The notes: generated by a model not told the origin, from the sequence alone. DNA of 64,000 nt from Micromonospora sp. MW-13 (GCF_003434305.1 NZ_QKKX01000009.1:620001-684000); one strand, 5' to 3'. Numbered from the stretch's first letter, positions 16,765 to 29,407 are shown. Numbers and translations are program-made.

Positions 16765-18216
16765 TTGCGCGACCAGGAGACCTACGTACCCTTCTCGGAC
16801 GATGAGCTCGACGCCACCACCGGCGAGTTCGAGCTGTCAGAGCGGCAGGCGCTGCGGCGGGTCCCTGGCCTCTCCACCGAGCTCACCGACATCAGCGAGG
16901 TCGAGTACCGCCAGCTCCGGCTGGAGCGGGTCGTCCTCGTCGGGGTCTGGACCGAGGGCAGCCAGACCGACGCCGAGAACTCCCTCACCGAGCTCGCGGC
17001 GCTGGCCGAGACGGCCGGATCGCAGGTGCTGGAGGGGCTGATCCAGCGCCGCAGCCGCCCCGACCCGGCCACCTACATCGGCCGGGGCAAGGTCGACGAC
17101 CTCGGCTCGGTGGTGCTCTCCACCGGCGCCGACACGGTGATCTGCGACGGGGAGCTGTCCCCGTCCCAGCTACGGAACCTGGAGCAGCGCACCAAGGTCA
17201 AGGTGGTCGACCGCACGGCGCTGATCCTCGACATCTTCGCCCAGCACGCCAAGAGCAAGGAGGGCCGGGCGCAGGTCGAGCTGGCCCAGCTGCAATACCT
17301 GCTGCCCCGGCTGCGCGGTTGGGGCGAGACGCTGTCCCGGCAGACCGGTGGCTCCGGCCGCGGCGGCGGCGCGGGCGGCGGCGTGGGCGTGCGCGGTCCC
17401 GGTGAGACCAAGCTGGAGACCGACCGGCGGCGCATCCGCCACCGCATCTCCAGGCTGCGCCGGGAGATCAAGGGCATGCGGACGGTACGCCAGACCAAGC
17501 GCGCCCGCCGCTCCCGCAACTCGGTGCCCGCCGTGGCCATCGCCGGCTACACCAACGCCGGCAAGTCCAGCCTGCTCAACCGGCTCACCGGGGCCGGGGT
17601 GCTGGTGGAGGACGCGCTGTTCGCCACCCTGGACCCGACCACCCGCAAGGCCACCGCCGCCGACGGCCGGATCTACACCCTCTCCGACACGGTCGGCTTC
17701 GTCCGGCACCTGCCGCACCAGATCGTCGAGGCGTTCCGCTCGACGCTGGAGGAGGTCGCCGAGTCCGACCTGGTGGTGCACGTCGTCGACGGCACCCACC
17801 CGGACCCGGAGGAGCAGGTCCGGGCGGTCCGCGAGGTGCTCGCCGAGGTGGGCGCCGACCGGCTGTCCGAGCTGCTGGTGGTCAACAAGACCGACGCGGC
17901 CGACGAGGAGACCCTGCTGCGGCTCAAGCGGCTCTGGCCGGACGCCGTCTTCGCCTCGGCCCGCTCGGGGCGGGGGATCGACGGCGTGCGGGCGGCCATC
18001 GAGGAGCGGCTGCCCAGCCCGGCGGTGGAGGTCCGCGCGGTGCTCCCGTACGACCGGGGCGACCTGGTGGCCCGGGTGCACCGGCAGGGCGAGGTGCTCA
18101 GCACCGCCCACCTGCCCGAGGGCACGCTGCTGCACGTGCGGGTCGGCGCGGCGCTCGCCGCCGAGCTCACCCCGTACGCGGCCGACGAGGCACCCGTCGT
18201 CGCCCGCACCCGGTGA
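16765..18216 (+). CDS. hflX: GTPase HflX
   Basis: HflX is a ribosome-associated GTPase that rescues or splits stalled 70S ribosomes. The 483-aa protein starts at a TTG, preceded at 6 bases by AGGAGG (16753-16758). This is the only start with a ribosome site. Its N-terminal HflX domain contains GRGKVDDL. A Gly-rich loop (about 193-215) ends in GPGETKLE. The GTPase domain has G1 GYTNAGKSS, G3 DTVG and G4 NKTD. A possible -10 (TATAGC, 16672-16677) lies about 90 bp upstream. The mycobacterial homologue sits in the same miaA-dapF neighbourhood. Confidence 0.95.
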   Translation: MRDQETYVPFSDDELDATTGEFELSERQALRRVPGLSTELTDISEVEYRQLRLERVVLVGVWTEGSQTDAENSLTELAALAETAGSQVLEGLIQRRSRPDPATYIGRGKVDDLGSVVLSTGADTVICDGELSPSQLRNLEQRTKVKVVDRTALILDIFAQHAKSKEGRAQVELAQLQYLLPRLRGWGETLSRQTGGSGRGGGAGGGVGVRGPGETKLETDRRRIRHRISRLRREIKGMRTVRQTKRARRSRNSVPAVAIAGYTNAGKSSLLNRLTGAGVLVEDALFATLDPTTRKATAADGRIYTLSDTVGFVRHLPHQIVEAFRSTLEEVAESDLVVHVVDGTHPDPEEQVRAVREVLAEVGADRLSELLVVNKTDAADEETLLRLKRLWPDAVFASARSGRGIDGVRAAIEERLPSPAVEVRAVLPYDRGDLVARVHRQGEVLSTAHLPEGTLLHVRVGAALAAELTPYAADEAPVVARTR

Positions 18217-18222
18217 GCGGTG

Positions 18223-18252
18223 TCCCGGGAGCCGGCGCGCCGGCTCCCGGGA
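18223..18252 (+). terminator. hflX terminator hairpin
   Basis: A perfect 30-bp palindrome (arm TCCCGGGAGCCGGCG) forms a 13-bp stem with a 4-base loop. It begins 7 bp after the hflX stop. Confidence 0.85.
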
Positions 18253-18382
18253 TGCGCCCGGCGTGCGGGCCGGTGGCGGCGCGCAGGCCACGTCCCTGAT
18301 GCGGCGGCGGGCGTGAGTGGCGACTCAACGTCGGCGTCCCGGCGTGACCCTGCTGTTCATCCAGACATGCGACACTGACTCC

Positions 18383-20155
18383 ATGCGCCGTGCTGTTTCC
18401 TCGGTCACGGTTGCCCTCGGCCTGATCGGGGCGACCGTGGCGCTCTCCGGAGCCGCCCTGGCCGCGCCCGCACCGGGGGCCGCCGCACCTCAGCCGACCC
18501 CCGGCAAGAAGCGCTGCACGGTGACCGACGAACGACTGCGGGAGCTCTCCGGCCTGGTGGCGACCAAGAGCGGCTACGTCGTGATCAACGACGGCACCGA
18601 CGTCGAGAGCCGCAAGCGGGTGTTCTTCCTCGACACCAAGTGCAAGCTGGCGAGGGAGCCGGTCCGCTACTCCGGCAACGGCCCGTTCGACACCGAGGAC
18701 CTGACGCTCTCGCCGGACGGCAAGAAGCTGTGGATCGCCGACACCGGCGACAACATCACCAGCAGCCAGCGGCGGGAGCGGGTGGCGGTGTGGAGCATGC
18801 CGGCCGACGGGTCGGCCAAGCCGGTGCTGCACCGGCTCTCCTACCCGCAGGGCAAGCCGCACGACGCCGAGGCGCTGCTGATCGGCGACGACGGAAAGCC
18901 GCTGATCATCACCAAGGTGGCCAGCGGCAAGGCCCAGATATTCGCCCCGTCGGGCGCGCTCAGGACCGGCGACACCGAGCCCGTGCCGATGACCGGGGTC
19001 GGCGAGGTCTCGTTGCCGAAGACGAACACCCCGAACGTGCTGAACACGATCGGCCGGGTCGCGATCACCGGTGCCGCCCGGTCCCCGGACGGCACGAAGG
19101 TGGTGCTGCGCACGTACGCGGACGCCTTCGAGTACGACGTCTCCGACGGCGACATCGTCGGCGCGCTGACCGGCGGCAAGCCCCGGGTGACCCCGCTGAC
19201 GGACCCGTTCGGCGAGGCGATCTCCTACACCCCGGACGGCAAGTCGTTCGTCACCGTCTCCGACGGCGGGGAACTGGCCCCGGACGACCCGATCGACATC
19301 CTGGGCTACACCCCCGCCAGCACCGGTGCCGAGGCGCTGACCGGTGGCGACGGCGGCCCGCCGAAGCCGGCGGCGGAGAAGTCCTGGATGGAGGGGCTGA
19401 GCCTCGACGAGATCACCTACCTGATCGCCGCAGTCGGCGTGGTCGGCGCGCTGATGGTCGGCGCGGGCATCGTCGGCATCGTGCGGGCACGCAAGCGCCC
19501 CGCCCCGGCCGACGACCCGAAGGCCGGCCCCGACGGGCCGGAGCGGGACGAGTTCCCGCTTGACGACGGCCCGGCCGAGCGCGGCTACGGCCGCCCCGCC
19601 GACGGCCCGCCGCCGGGCGGGGGCCGTGCACGGGACGGGGACCGTTCGCGGGGCGGGTTCTACGGCGGCGCGCCGGCCGGCGGTGGCGGCTACGGCGGGG
19701 CCCCGGCGACCGCCGGCCCGGCCCGGGCCTCCTCCGGCGGGGTCTACGGTGGCGGTGGCGGCCGGCCCGCCGGTGGCGGTGGCCGTCCCCAGGGCGGCGG
19801 GGTCTACGGCGGCGGTGGTGGGGGCCGCCCGGCCGGCGGCGGCGTGTACGGCGGCGGCGGACAGCCCGCCGGCGGCCCCCCCGGCGGGGGGCAGCAACCC
19901 GGCGGGAGGCAGCCCGGCCGGGACGGCCGGCCGGTGCGCGGCGGGGCCTACGGCGGCGGGCGGGCCGAACCCGGCGGCGGGCGGGCCGAACCCGGCGGCG
20001 GGCGGGCCGAACCGCCCCGACGGGGGCGGGACCCTCGGGATCCCCGCGACCCCCGCGCGGGCCGGCACGGTGAGGGCGGGCCTGACGACGGGCCGGGCGG
20101 CTACGGTGGCCCGCCGCCCGGCAGCGGTCGCGAGTATCGCGGCGACCGCTACTGA
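18383..20155 (+). CDS. Secreted beta-propeller membrane protein with Gly-rich tail
   Basis: This 590-aa protein is not assigned to a characterised function. A Sec signal peptide (residues 1-28, ending ALAAPAPGA) precedes an extracytoplasmic domain of about 300 residues with propeller-like repeats, for example DTEDLTLSPDGKKLWIADTGDN, AITGAARSPDGTKVVLRTYADAFEY and FGEAISYTPDGKSFVTVSDGGEL. A single transmembrane helix lies near 357-382 (YLIAAVGVVGALMVGAG). The final 200 residues are a disordered Gly/Pro/Arg tail with GGGVYGGGG motifs and three GGGRAEP repeats, predicted to be cytoplasmic. The start is the ATG at 18383. It is monocistronic. The tail resembles low-complexity interaction or phase-separating segments (inference). 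Confidence 0.82.
   Translation: MRRAVSSVTVALGLIGATVALSGAALAAPAPGAAAPQPTPGKKRCTVTDERLRELSGLVATKSGYVVINDGTDVESRKRVFFLDTKCKLAREPVRYSGNGPFDTEDLTLSPDGKKLWIADTGDNITSSQRRERVAVWSMPADGSAKPVLHRLSYPQGKPHDAEALLIGDDGKPLIITKVASGKAQIFAPSGALRTGDTEPVPMTGVGEVSLPKTNTPNVLNTIGRVAITGAARSPDGTKVVLRTYADAFEYDVSDGDIVGALTGGKPRVTPLTDPFGEAISYTPDGKSFVTVSDGGELAPDDPIDILGYTPASTGAEALTGGDGGPPKPAAEKSWMEGLSLDEITYLIAAVGVVGALMVGAGIVGIVRARKRPAPADDPKAGPDGPERDEFPLDDGPAERGYGRPADGPPPGGGRARDGDRSRGGFYGGAPAGGGGYGGAPATAGPARASSGGVYGGGGGRPAGGGGRPQGGGVYGGGGGGRPAGGGVYGGGGQPAGGPPGGGQQPGGRQPGRDGRPVRGGAYGGGRAEPGGGRAEPGGGRAEPPRRGRDPRDPRDPRAGRHGEGGPDDGPGGYGGPPPGSGREYRGDRY
19952..20014 (+). repeat. 21-bp coding tandem repeat
   Basis: Three consecutive near-perfect copies of a 21-bp unit (GGCGGCGGGCGGGCCGAACC plus one base) encode GGGRAEP three times in the cytoplasmic tail of the preceding gene. 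The array is likely length-variable between strains. Confidence 0.85.
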
Positions 20156-20187
20156 CTGACCACTGACTGACCACTGACTGAGTGACC
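20151..20187 (+). repeat. 11-bp tandem repeat with stops in all frames
   Basis: The unit ACTGACTGACC occurs twice perfectly and a third time with an insertion, starting exactly at the stop of the propeller gene. The array places TGA codons in all three forward frames. Confidence 0.8.
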
Positions 20188-20269
20188 GCCCGGTGCGGCC
20201 ACGGATCCCGGGGGGCCCGGTCGTTCGGCCGCATGGTCGACGATCGTCGCCGAGGCCCCGTCGGGGGCG

Positions 20270-20304
20270 GCGGTCGCCCGGGCAACGGCCGCCGTGGCGA
20301 CCGC
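20270..20304 (-). terminator. Possible lexA terminator hairpin
   Basis: The inverted repeat GCGGTCGCC / GGCGACCGC with a 17-base spacer sits just past the lexA stop on its downstream side. An overlapping CCCGGGCA/TGCCCGGG pair could form an alternative stem. Moderate support only. Confidence 0.5.
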
Positions 20305-20317
20305 TGCCCGGGGGCGG

Positions 20318-21103
20318 TCAGATCCGGCGCAGGACGGCGACGACCCGGCCCATGATGGTGGCGTCGTCGCCGGGGATCGGGTCGAAGGCCGGGTTCTGCG
20401 GCATCAGCCAGACGTGGCCGTCCCGGTGGCGGTAGGTCTTGACCGTCGCCTCGCCGTCGAGCATCGCCGCGACGATCTCGCCGGAGTCGGCGGTCGGCTG
20501 CTGCCGGACCACCACCCAGTCCCCGTCGCAGATCGCGGCGTCGAGCATCGAGTCGCCCTTGACCTGGAGCATGAAGACCTCGCCCTCGCCCACCAGTTCG
20601 CGGGGGAGGGGGAAGATGTCCTCCACCGCCTGCTCGGCGAGGATCGGCCCACCGGCGGCGATCCGGCCCAGCATCGGCACGTACGCCGGGGTGGGCCGCT
20701 GCGAGCGGCTGGCCTCGTCGTCGATCACGTCGCTGGGGGCCCGGACGTCCACCGCGCGCGGCCGGTTCGGGTCGCGGCGCAGAAAGCCCTTCTTCTCCAG
20801 CTCCTTGAGCTGGTAGGCGACGCTGGACGGGGAGACCAGGCCGACGGCCTCGCCGATCTCCCGCACGCTCGGCGGGTATCCGTGCCGCTCGACCCAGTTG
20901 CGGATGAACTCCAGGATGCGGCGCTGCCGGGCGGTGAGGTCGACCGTGGCCGGGTCGGGAAAGCTGCTGACCACCGGGGTGACCGGGCGCACGGCCGGCT
21001 GCCCGGTCCGGCTGCGCGCGGCGCGGGGGCGCCGAGTGGCCGGCGGACCCGCCTCGGCGATCTGCTGCGGGTTCTTCGGCCGGCTGGCCCGGTCCTCGGT
21101 CAC
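20318..21103 (-). CDS. lexA: SOS repressor LexA
   Basis: LexA represses DNA-damage genes and self-cleaves when stimulated by RecA filaments. The 261-aa protein has a disordered N-terminal extension of about 50 residues. The winged-helix DNA-binding domain ([20 protein letters not shown]) follows, with recognition helix [16 protein letters not shown]. The cleavage site is Ala150-Gly151 (GRIAAGGP), and the serine-lysine dyad is Ser185 (GDSM) and Lys222 (VKTY). The start is the GTG at 21103 with GGGAGGAC upstream. Two perfect SOS boxes lie 180-230 bp upstream, consistent with autoregulation. Confidence 0.95.
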   Translation of the reverse strand: MTEDRASRPKNPQQIAEAGPPATRRPRAARSRTGQPAVRPVTPVVSSFPDPATVDLTARQRRILEFIRNWVERHGYPPSVREIGEAVGLVSPSSVAYQLKELEKKGFLRRDPNRPRAVDVRAPSDVIDDEASRSQRPTPAYVPMLGRIAAGGPILAEQAVEDIFPLPRELVGEGEVFMLQVKGDSMLDAAICDGDWVVVRQQPTADSGEIVAAMLDGEATVKTYRHRDGHVWLMPQNPAFDPIPGDDATIMGRVVAVLRRI

Positions 21104-21284
21104 GTCCGTCCTCCCTGGTCGGCGCTGGGTGCCTCGGCGGCTCGTGGTGCGTGCGGGGGTATGGCGACCGGTCGGGATGGAACCACCCGCGCCCGGTTGT
21201 TCTTGACCGTATAGGTGGGATCGGTCATTTTCAAACATCTGTACGACCTTCACCGGCGTGTCGGAGCGGGAAAGCAGGAAATCC

Positions 21285-21296
21285 GAACGCCTGTTC
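21285..21296. promoter_or_regulatory. SOS box 1 (LexA operator)
   Basis: GAAC-GCCT-GTTC with a preceding C matches the actinobacterial LexA operator pattern (CGAACNNNNGTTC). It lies upstream of lexA in the divergent lexA/nrdR region. Confidence 0.85.
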
Positions 21297-21318
21297 TGGT
21301 AAATGGTACGCGGCTCTC

Positions 21319-21330
21319 GAACGTCAGTTC
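21319..21330. promoter_or_regulatory. SOS box 2 (LexA operator)
   Basis: GAAC-GTCA-GTTC is extended to a 7+4+7 perfect palindrome (CTCGAAC...GTTCGAG). It is 34 bp from box 1, centre to centre, so roughly three helical turns apart. This suggests cooperative or stepwise LexA binding. Confidence 0.87.
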
Positions 21331-21512
21331 GAGTCCCGGCGTTCCCGGCCCGGGTTTCCCGGGCCTCGGCGGGTCGGCCGTGACCGGGGGGAGCGGTCCC
21401 GCGTTGGGGCTTTCGGCGAGCCGGGGAGGGGGAGTGTGCGACGTGATCCTGATGACGCGCCGGGCATGCCGGCGAACTTGATTTCGGTTCGCCGGGCGCA
21501 TACGGTCGACCC

Positions 21513-21522
21513 CTAGATGTAG
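21513..21522 (+). promoter_or_regulatory. Candidate NrdR box 1
   Basis: CTAGATGTAG matches the core of the NrdR box consensus CWATATATWG (as I recall it) at 8 of 10 positions. It lies 159 bp before nrdR. Confidence 0.55.
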
Positions 21523-21544
21523 TAGTCACATGGGCGTAAGTCGC

Positions 21545-21554
21545 CTACAGGTTG
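21545..21554 (+). promoter_or_regulatory. Candidate NrdR box 2
   Basis: CTACAGGTTG matches the same core at 7 of 10 positions. It lies 32 bp (about three turns) from box 1, which is the pairing geometry typical for NrdR. Together the boxes suggest that nrdR-nrdJ is autoregulated. Confidence 0.45.
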
Positions 21555-21680
21555 GGTTCGACTACCGACCGCACTCCCTGCTACCGCACCCGGTGGCGGT
21601 CCCCGCGCGGGGACCGGTGCCGTGGTTCCGCGCGTCCGGGGGTGCCCGGTGTGCCCGCCGTCGATGAAGGAGGTCAGGCG

Positions 21681-22196
21681 ATGCGGTGCCCGTACTGCCG
21701 GCACGCCGACTCCCGGGTCGTCGACTCGCGGGAGGCCGACGACGGCCAGTTGATCCGTCGACGGCGGTCCTGCCCGGAGTGCGGCAAGCGGTTCACCACC
21801 GTCGAGGAGGCGGTGCTCGCGGTGGTCAAGCGCAGCGGGGTGACCGAGCCGTTCAGCCGCACCAAGATCAGCGGCGGGGTGCGCAAGGCGTGCCAGGGGC
21901 GACCGGTCGACGAGGACTCGATCGCCCTGCTCGCCCAGAAGGTCGAGGAGACCGTCCGGGCCAGGGGGGCCGCCGAGATCCCCAGCCACGACGTGGGGCT
22001 GGCGATCCTCGGCCCGCTGCGGGACCTGGACGAGGTGGCGTACCTCCGCTTCGCCAGCGTCTACCGCTCCTTCGACTCGCTGGCCGACTTCGAGCGCGAG
22101 ATCGAGACACTGCGGGCCGCCGCCCGCGCCCGGGAGGGCGCCGGGGCGGACGGCGACGCCGGGGCGGCGGCGGGGGCCGCTGGCCGTACCAACTGA
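21681..22196 (+). CDS. nrdR: Transcriptional repressor NrdR
   Basis: NrdR senses (d)ATP and represses ribonucleotide reductase genes. The 171-aa protein starts with a zinc ribbon (CPYC at residues 3-6 and CPEC at about 31-34). An ATP-cone domain (about 49-139; [20 protein letters not shown]) follows, and then a Gly/Ala-rich tail. The ATG has AAGGAGG 7 bases upstream. nrdJ starts about 65 bp downstream on the same strand, so the repressor and its target form an operon behind the candidate NrdR boxes. Confidence 0.96.
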   Translation: MRCPYCRHADSRVVDSREADDGQLIRRRRSCPECGKRFTTVEEAVLAVVKRSGVTEPFSRTKISGGVRKACQGRPVDEDSIALLAQKVEETVRARGAAEIPSHDVGLAILGPLRDLDEVAYLRFASVYRSFDSLADFEREIETLRAAARAREGAGADGDAGAAAGAAGRTN

Positions 22197-22260
22197 TTTC
22201 TTCTGGTTTTTGACAGTTCGACGCGCGGCGGGTGACCGCGCAGACGAGGGGGCGGATGAG

Positions 22261-26223
<3,963 letters not shown>

Positions 26224-26288
26224 AACTGGGCCGAATTGCGTCTGAGGCAACATTCGGCACTCACTGATCGAGTGTGAGAGTTGTTGGA

Positions 26289-26328
26289 ACGGAAGGGGAG
26301 TCGGGTGTTGTCCCGGCTCCTCTTCCGT
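26289..26328 (+). terminator. nrdJ terminator
   Basis: A 17-bp hairpin (two G-T type wobbles) with a TGTTGT loop, arms starting ACGGAAGGGG and ending CTCTTCCGT, lies 65 bp after the nrdJ stop. Confidence 0.8.
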
Positions 26329-26441
26329 GGTGGAGCAAGGGATCCGCTGTAGGCCCGCGTAACTGATTCAACGATGTTGCGTTGAGTGCAACGTGCGGGG
26401 TAGTGCTCACTTGCCGGGTTCTGCGGCGGCGCTGCTGCCTG

Positions 26442-27372
26442 ATGGGGTTGTCCCATCTTGATCCGGCGGCGGCGGTGTTCGTCGCGATGGTGGAGGGCTG
26501 GGAGACGCAGCAGCGTGCTCGGTTTTTGAAGGCGGACACCATCGCGGCGCGGGTGGCGTTGGTGCGCCGGCTGGTCGAGTTTTCCAACCAGTACCCGTGG
26601 CAGTGGCGCCCCGCGGAGGTTGAGGCGTTCTTCGATCATCTGCGGTCCGGGCCGCGGCCAATCGTGGTGTCCACCGCGCGCGGTTATCAGACCACGCTTC
26701 GGCTGTTCATGGAGTACGTCACGGATGCGCGGTACTCCTGGCCGATGGTATGCCACCAGCGTTTTGGCCAGGCACCGTCGCAGATCTTCCATGAGGCCAA
26801 CACGATCGTGCATGTCACCGAGTACGAGGGGCAGCCGCACCGCCGTCCCTTGACCTATGACGAGGTGCAGGCACTCTTCGACGCCGCCGATGCGCGGGTG
26901 GGAGTGATCCGTTCGCGGGGCGCAAGGGTGCGCTGGCCGCGCTGCGGGACGCCGCGCTGTTGAAGACAATCTACGCGTTCGGCCTTCGTCGTCGAGAGGC
27001 GTGGGGCCTGGATCTGGCTGACTTCCGGCACAACCCGAAGGCACCGGCATTCGGGCGGCACGGAGCGGTGTTCGTCCGGTACGGGAAGTCTTCGAACGGC
27101 AGCCCGCCGAAGCGCCGGACCGTGTTGACCATTCCGGAGATGGACTGGATCGTTCCTGTGCTGGAGCACTGGCTGGGTGAAGCTTCGGCCGGCCTTCTCA
27201 CCCGGTGCCCATCCCGCCATGTGGGTTACGGAGCGCTGAGGTCGATTGGCGCGGCGGAGGATCAACGCGGCGTTCGAGGCCGCCCGTGACGCCGCCGGCC
27301 TGCCTTCCGAGCTTGACCTGCACTGCCTACGCCACAGTTACGTCACGCACCTGGTGGAGTTCGACGACTTGG
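26442..27372 (+). pseudogene. Decayed tyrosine recombinase (integrase family)
   Basis: Three frame segments together resemble one XerC/XerD-like tyrosine recombinase. Segment one (26442 to about 26910) holds the SAM-like core-binding domain. Segment two (about 26910-27200, another frame) begins RKGALAALRDAALL and holds the first catalytic Arg in YAFGLRRREAWGL. Segment three returns to the first frame and contains HCLRHSYVTHL, the His-x-x-Arg box. A TGA at 27237 interrupts it. The first shift lies in a G-run near 26915. The C-terminal tyrosine segment is missing; after VEFDDLAADP the similarity stops. Sequencing error could explain one shift but not the combination of two shifts, a stop and a missing end. 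GC content is lower than that of neighbouring housekeeping genes. Confidence 0.8.
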
Positions 27373-27459
27373 CTGCCGACCCGGAGCGGCCTTGCCGTTC
27401 GCGGGTAGGGACGGCATCATTCCAGCCATGATCGAAAGAATCGAACCCGCCTCTGTCCG

Positions 27460-29118
27460 GTGAGCGCCTTCGAGATCCGGACGGATCGAGTCTTGGGCGC
27501 TGGTCCGTTCCGTGAGATCGGCCAACCACGCGTCGTCGCCACTCACCCTGACGGCGAGGTCATTGTGGTCGCTGGCGCGCTCGTCCGACCCCAGTGGCAG
27601 GGACGTGACGTCTCCGGCCGGTCCCGACCACATTCAGGCTGGTATCCGGCGGCGGTGTACCGGTCCGGCGACCTGGCCTGTGTGACCCACTTCACGACTC
27701 GCTGGCCCGCGAACACGATCGCATTCCACCCGACGCTGCCATTGGTGGCCATCGGCACCGGCGCGTATGACGGTGGATGGGCCTACGAGGGTGAACTGCT
27801 CCTGCTGAACCTGAGCACCGGTACCACGGTGTCGGTGCTCACCTATCCCCGTGAGGTCCGACAGGTCACGTGGGGCAATCCGCAGACACTTGATCTGGTG
27901 CTGGCCATTCCCTGCGACGAAGACGAGCAGCGCTTTGGGACGACGTCCCTCGCGTGTTCGATTCAGCGCGACGATTGGGATCGCGCAACCACCGCCATGC
28001 TCCGGATGCCCTACGGGGAGACGCCGGTTCCGGATGGACCGCGGACCGACCTGGCGCTCGCCGCCACCATCATCGAGCGGCTCTGCCGGCAACGTGGACT
28101 GAATTGGAAGGTCCGACGCGGGGTGTGGGCGGTGGATTCGCTACCCGACGGTCGGATCATCGCCGCGCTTGAGGGAGTCCGCCTTGAATCCTGGTCTCCG
28201 GCAGCGGAGGAACCGCTGTGGCGACTGCCGACCGATGGGGCGGGCTGCCAGGTGAACGTGCTGCCGGACGGGCGGACGGCGTTGGCGGTGACGCAGACAG
28301 CGCGCCGATTCGAAGACCGGCGGTGGACGATCGATCCGAGCGTCGTGGCCCAGGTCGATTTGGATACCGGTGCGGTCGAGACGATCCACGAGCCCGCCTG
28401 GCCTGCGATCGTGGTGTCCCGGGCCGACGGTTGGTGGGCGCTGCGCGGCACCGAGCACACCGGCCAGGCGACGCCCGAGGAGATCACGCTTCGATCGCCG
28501 GACGGTGCGCCTGCAGCAACCGTCAGTCTCGGCCGGTATGACCTGTTTAACCACTTCTTCGACATCCGGTATGCGCCGGACCTGCCGTTCCTCCAGGGCC
28601 GGGCAGACAAGCCCTGGCAAGACAAGTGGGTGGTCGCCGTCGATGTACCCGAGGGCTCAGTACGACGCCTGTTCCCACTCGAATGGGATGCCTCGCGCGC
28701 AGGCCACCTGTTCGGCGGCTGCGGTGCGTACCTCGACGACCGGTCCGGACCGGCGCTCGTGCACACCGGCGCAGTCCACGACGGTGCGGGCCTGCTGCCG
28801 GGGAAGGCCTTCGTGGTTCGCCGTGCCTACCCGACCGGTGAGCTGCAATGGGTTTTCACGGCCGACCATCAGGCCACTGCGCTCGACGCCGACGGCGACT
28901 TTGTCTACGTCACGTTCAATTCAGGGGAACTTGTGCTCCTACGCGCGGAGGACGGCGCGGTGCAGGCTCGGCAGGAGCTGCGGGTCAACGGCCACCGCGT
29001 CGTCCCGCTCTCACTTGTCCGGCTGAGTCCAGGCCGCCTCGCGATCGGCACCCTGGACGGTCGTGTACTCGTCTGCTCCCTCGCTGCGTCACCGGACCTG
29101 GCCAGCGACCAGGAATAG
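27460..29118 (+). CDS. WD40/beta-propeller-like cytoplasmic protein, unknown function
   Basis: I do not recognise a specific family. The 552-aa protein has no signal peptide or membrane helix. Repeated strands of the type VVATHPDGEVIVVAGA, NTIAFHPTLPLVAIGTG, AVDSLPDGRIIAALEG and LVRLSPGRLAIGTLDGRVLVC are typical of a WD40/PQQ-like propeller. About six to seven blades can be suspected. The GTG start is the first in the open frame but lacks a visible ribosome site. It follows the decayed recombinase by about 90 bp and shows its lower GC and more mixed codon use, so the two probably came together by transfer. A strong hairpin follows. Confidence 0.72.
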   Translation: MSAFEIRTDRVLGAGPFREIGQPRVVATHPDGEVIVVAGALVRPQWQGRDVSGRSRPHSGWYPAAVYRSGDLACVTHFTTRWPANTIAFHPTLPLVAIGTGAYDGGWAYEGELLLLNLSTGTTVSVLTYPREVRQVTWGNPQTLDLVLAIPCDEDEQRFGTTSLACSIQRDDWDRATTAMLRMPYGETPVPDGPRTDLALAATIIERLCRQRGLNWKVRRGVWAVDSLPDGRIIAALEGVRLESWSPAAEEPLWRLPTDGAGCQVNVLPDGRTALAVTQTARRFEDRRWTIDPSVVAQVDLDTGAVETIHEPAWPAIVVSRADGWWALRGTEHTGQATPEEITLRSPDGAPAATVSLGRYDLFNHFFDIRYAPDLPFLQGRADKPWQDKWVVAVDVPEGSVRRLFPLEWDASRAGHLFGGCGAYLDDRSGPALVHTGAVHDGAGLLPGKAFVVRRAYPTGELQWVFTADHQATALDADGDFVYVTFNSGELVLLRAEDGAVQARQELRVNGHRVVPLSLVRLSPGRLAIGTLDGRVLVCSLAASPDLASDQE

Positions 29119-29161
29119 TGCATACCCCGAATATTTTCACTGCACCAGTACAGAAGGTCGC

Positions 29162-29191
29162 GAGCCCCGGGCGATGGCGCGCCCGGGGCTC
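29162..29191 (+). terminator. Terminator after the WD40-like gene
   Basis: A perfect 12-bp stem (GAGCCCCGGGCG / CGCCCGGGGCTC) with a 6-base loop lies 43 bp after the stop. Confidence 0.8.
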
Positions 29192-29200
29192 TCGACACGA

Positions 29201-29300
29201 GGTCAGTGACATCGGGGTGTCCGGAGGCAACGGAAGCGCAATGTCGATGACATCGTGCCTCCGTTGGTCTCTTGATCGACTCCGGGTCACTGACATCGGG
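29201..29300. repeat. Three TGACATCG repeats spaced about 42 bp
   Basis: TGACATCG occurs at 29207, 29248 and 29291. The outer two are part of a 16-bp near-repeat (GGTCAGTGACATCGGG and GGTCACTGACATCGGG). Between them is an 8-bp inverted repeat (CGGAGGCA 29222-29229, TGCCTCCG 29256-29263). No gene lies in 29119-29407. The array marks the right edge of the lower-GC patch. Confidence 0.55.
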
Positions 29301-29407
29301 CGGCCCGCCGCCCGGGAGAAGCCGCTGGAGCGGGCCATGCTGGCCACGTTCGCCGAGCTGGTCGGTGACGCCGGGCGTGGACCGAGGCCTTTTCCTACAC
29401 TGCTGCG

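Larger units (their letters stand above)
21104..21680. other. Regulatory intergenic region between lexA and nrdR
   Basis: This divergent region of 577 bp has no convincing gene. It is less GC-rich than the flanking genes. It contains two SOS boxes, an 8-bp GGCCCGGG/CCCGGGCC hairpin (21347-21365), and a candidate NrdR box pair before nrdR. In mycobacteria a LexA-controlled cell-division gene lies here, but no equivalent frame with family features is visible. Confidence 0.65.

Noticed and set aside
21215..21481. Plus-strand frame after the SOS boxes as a LexA-controlled gene
   Set aside because: The composition is low-complexity, there is no ribosome site, and it does not resemble the LysM cell-division gene found here in mycobacteria.
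22197..22260. Possible B12 riboswitch before nrdJ
   Set aside because: The nrdR-nrdJ gap is only 64 bp, too short for a cobalamin riboswitch, and no B12 box was seen.
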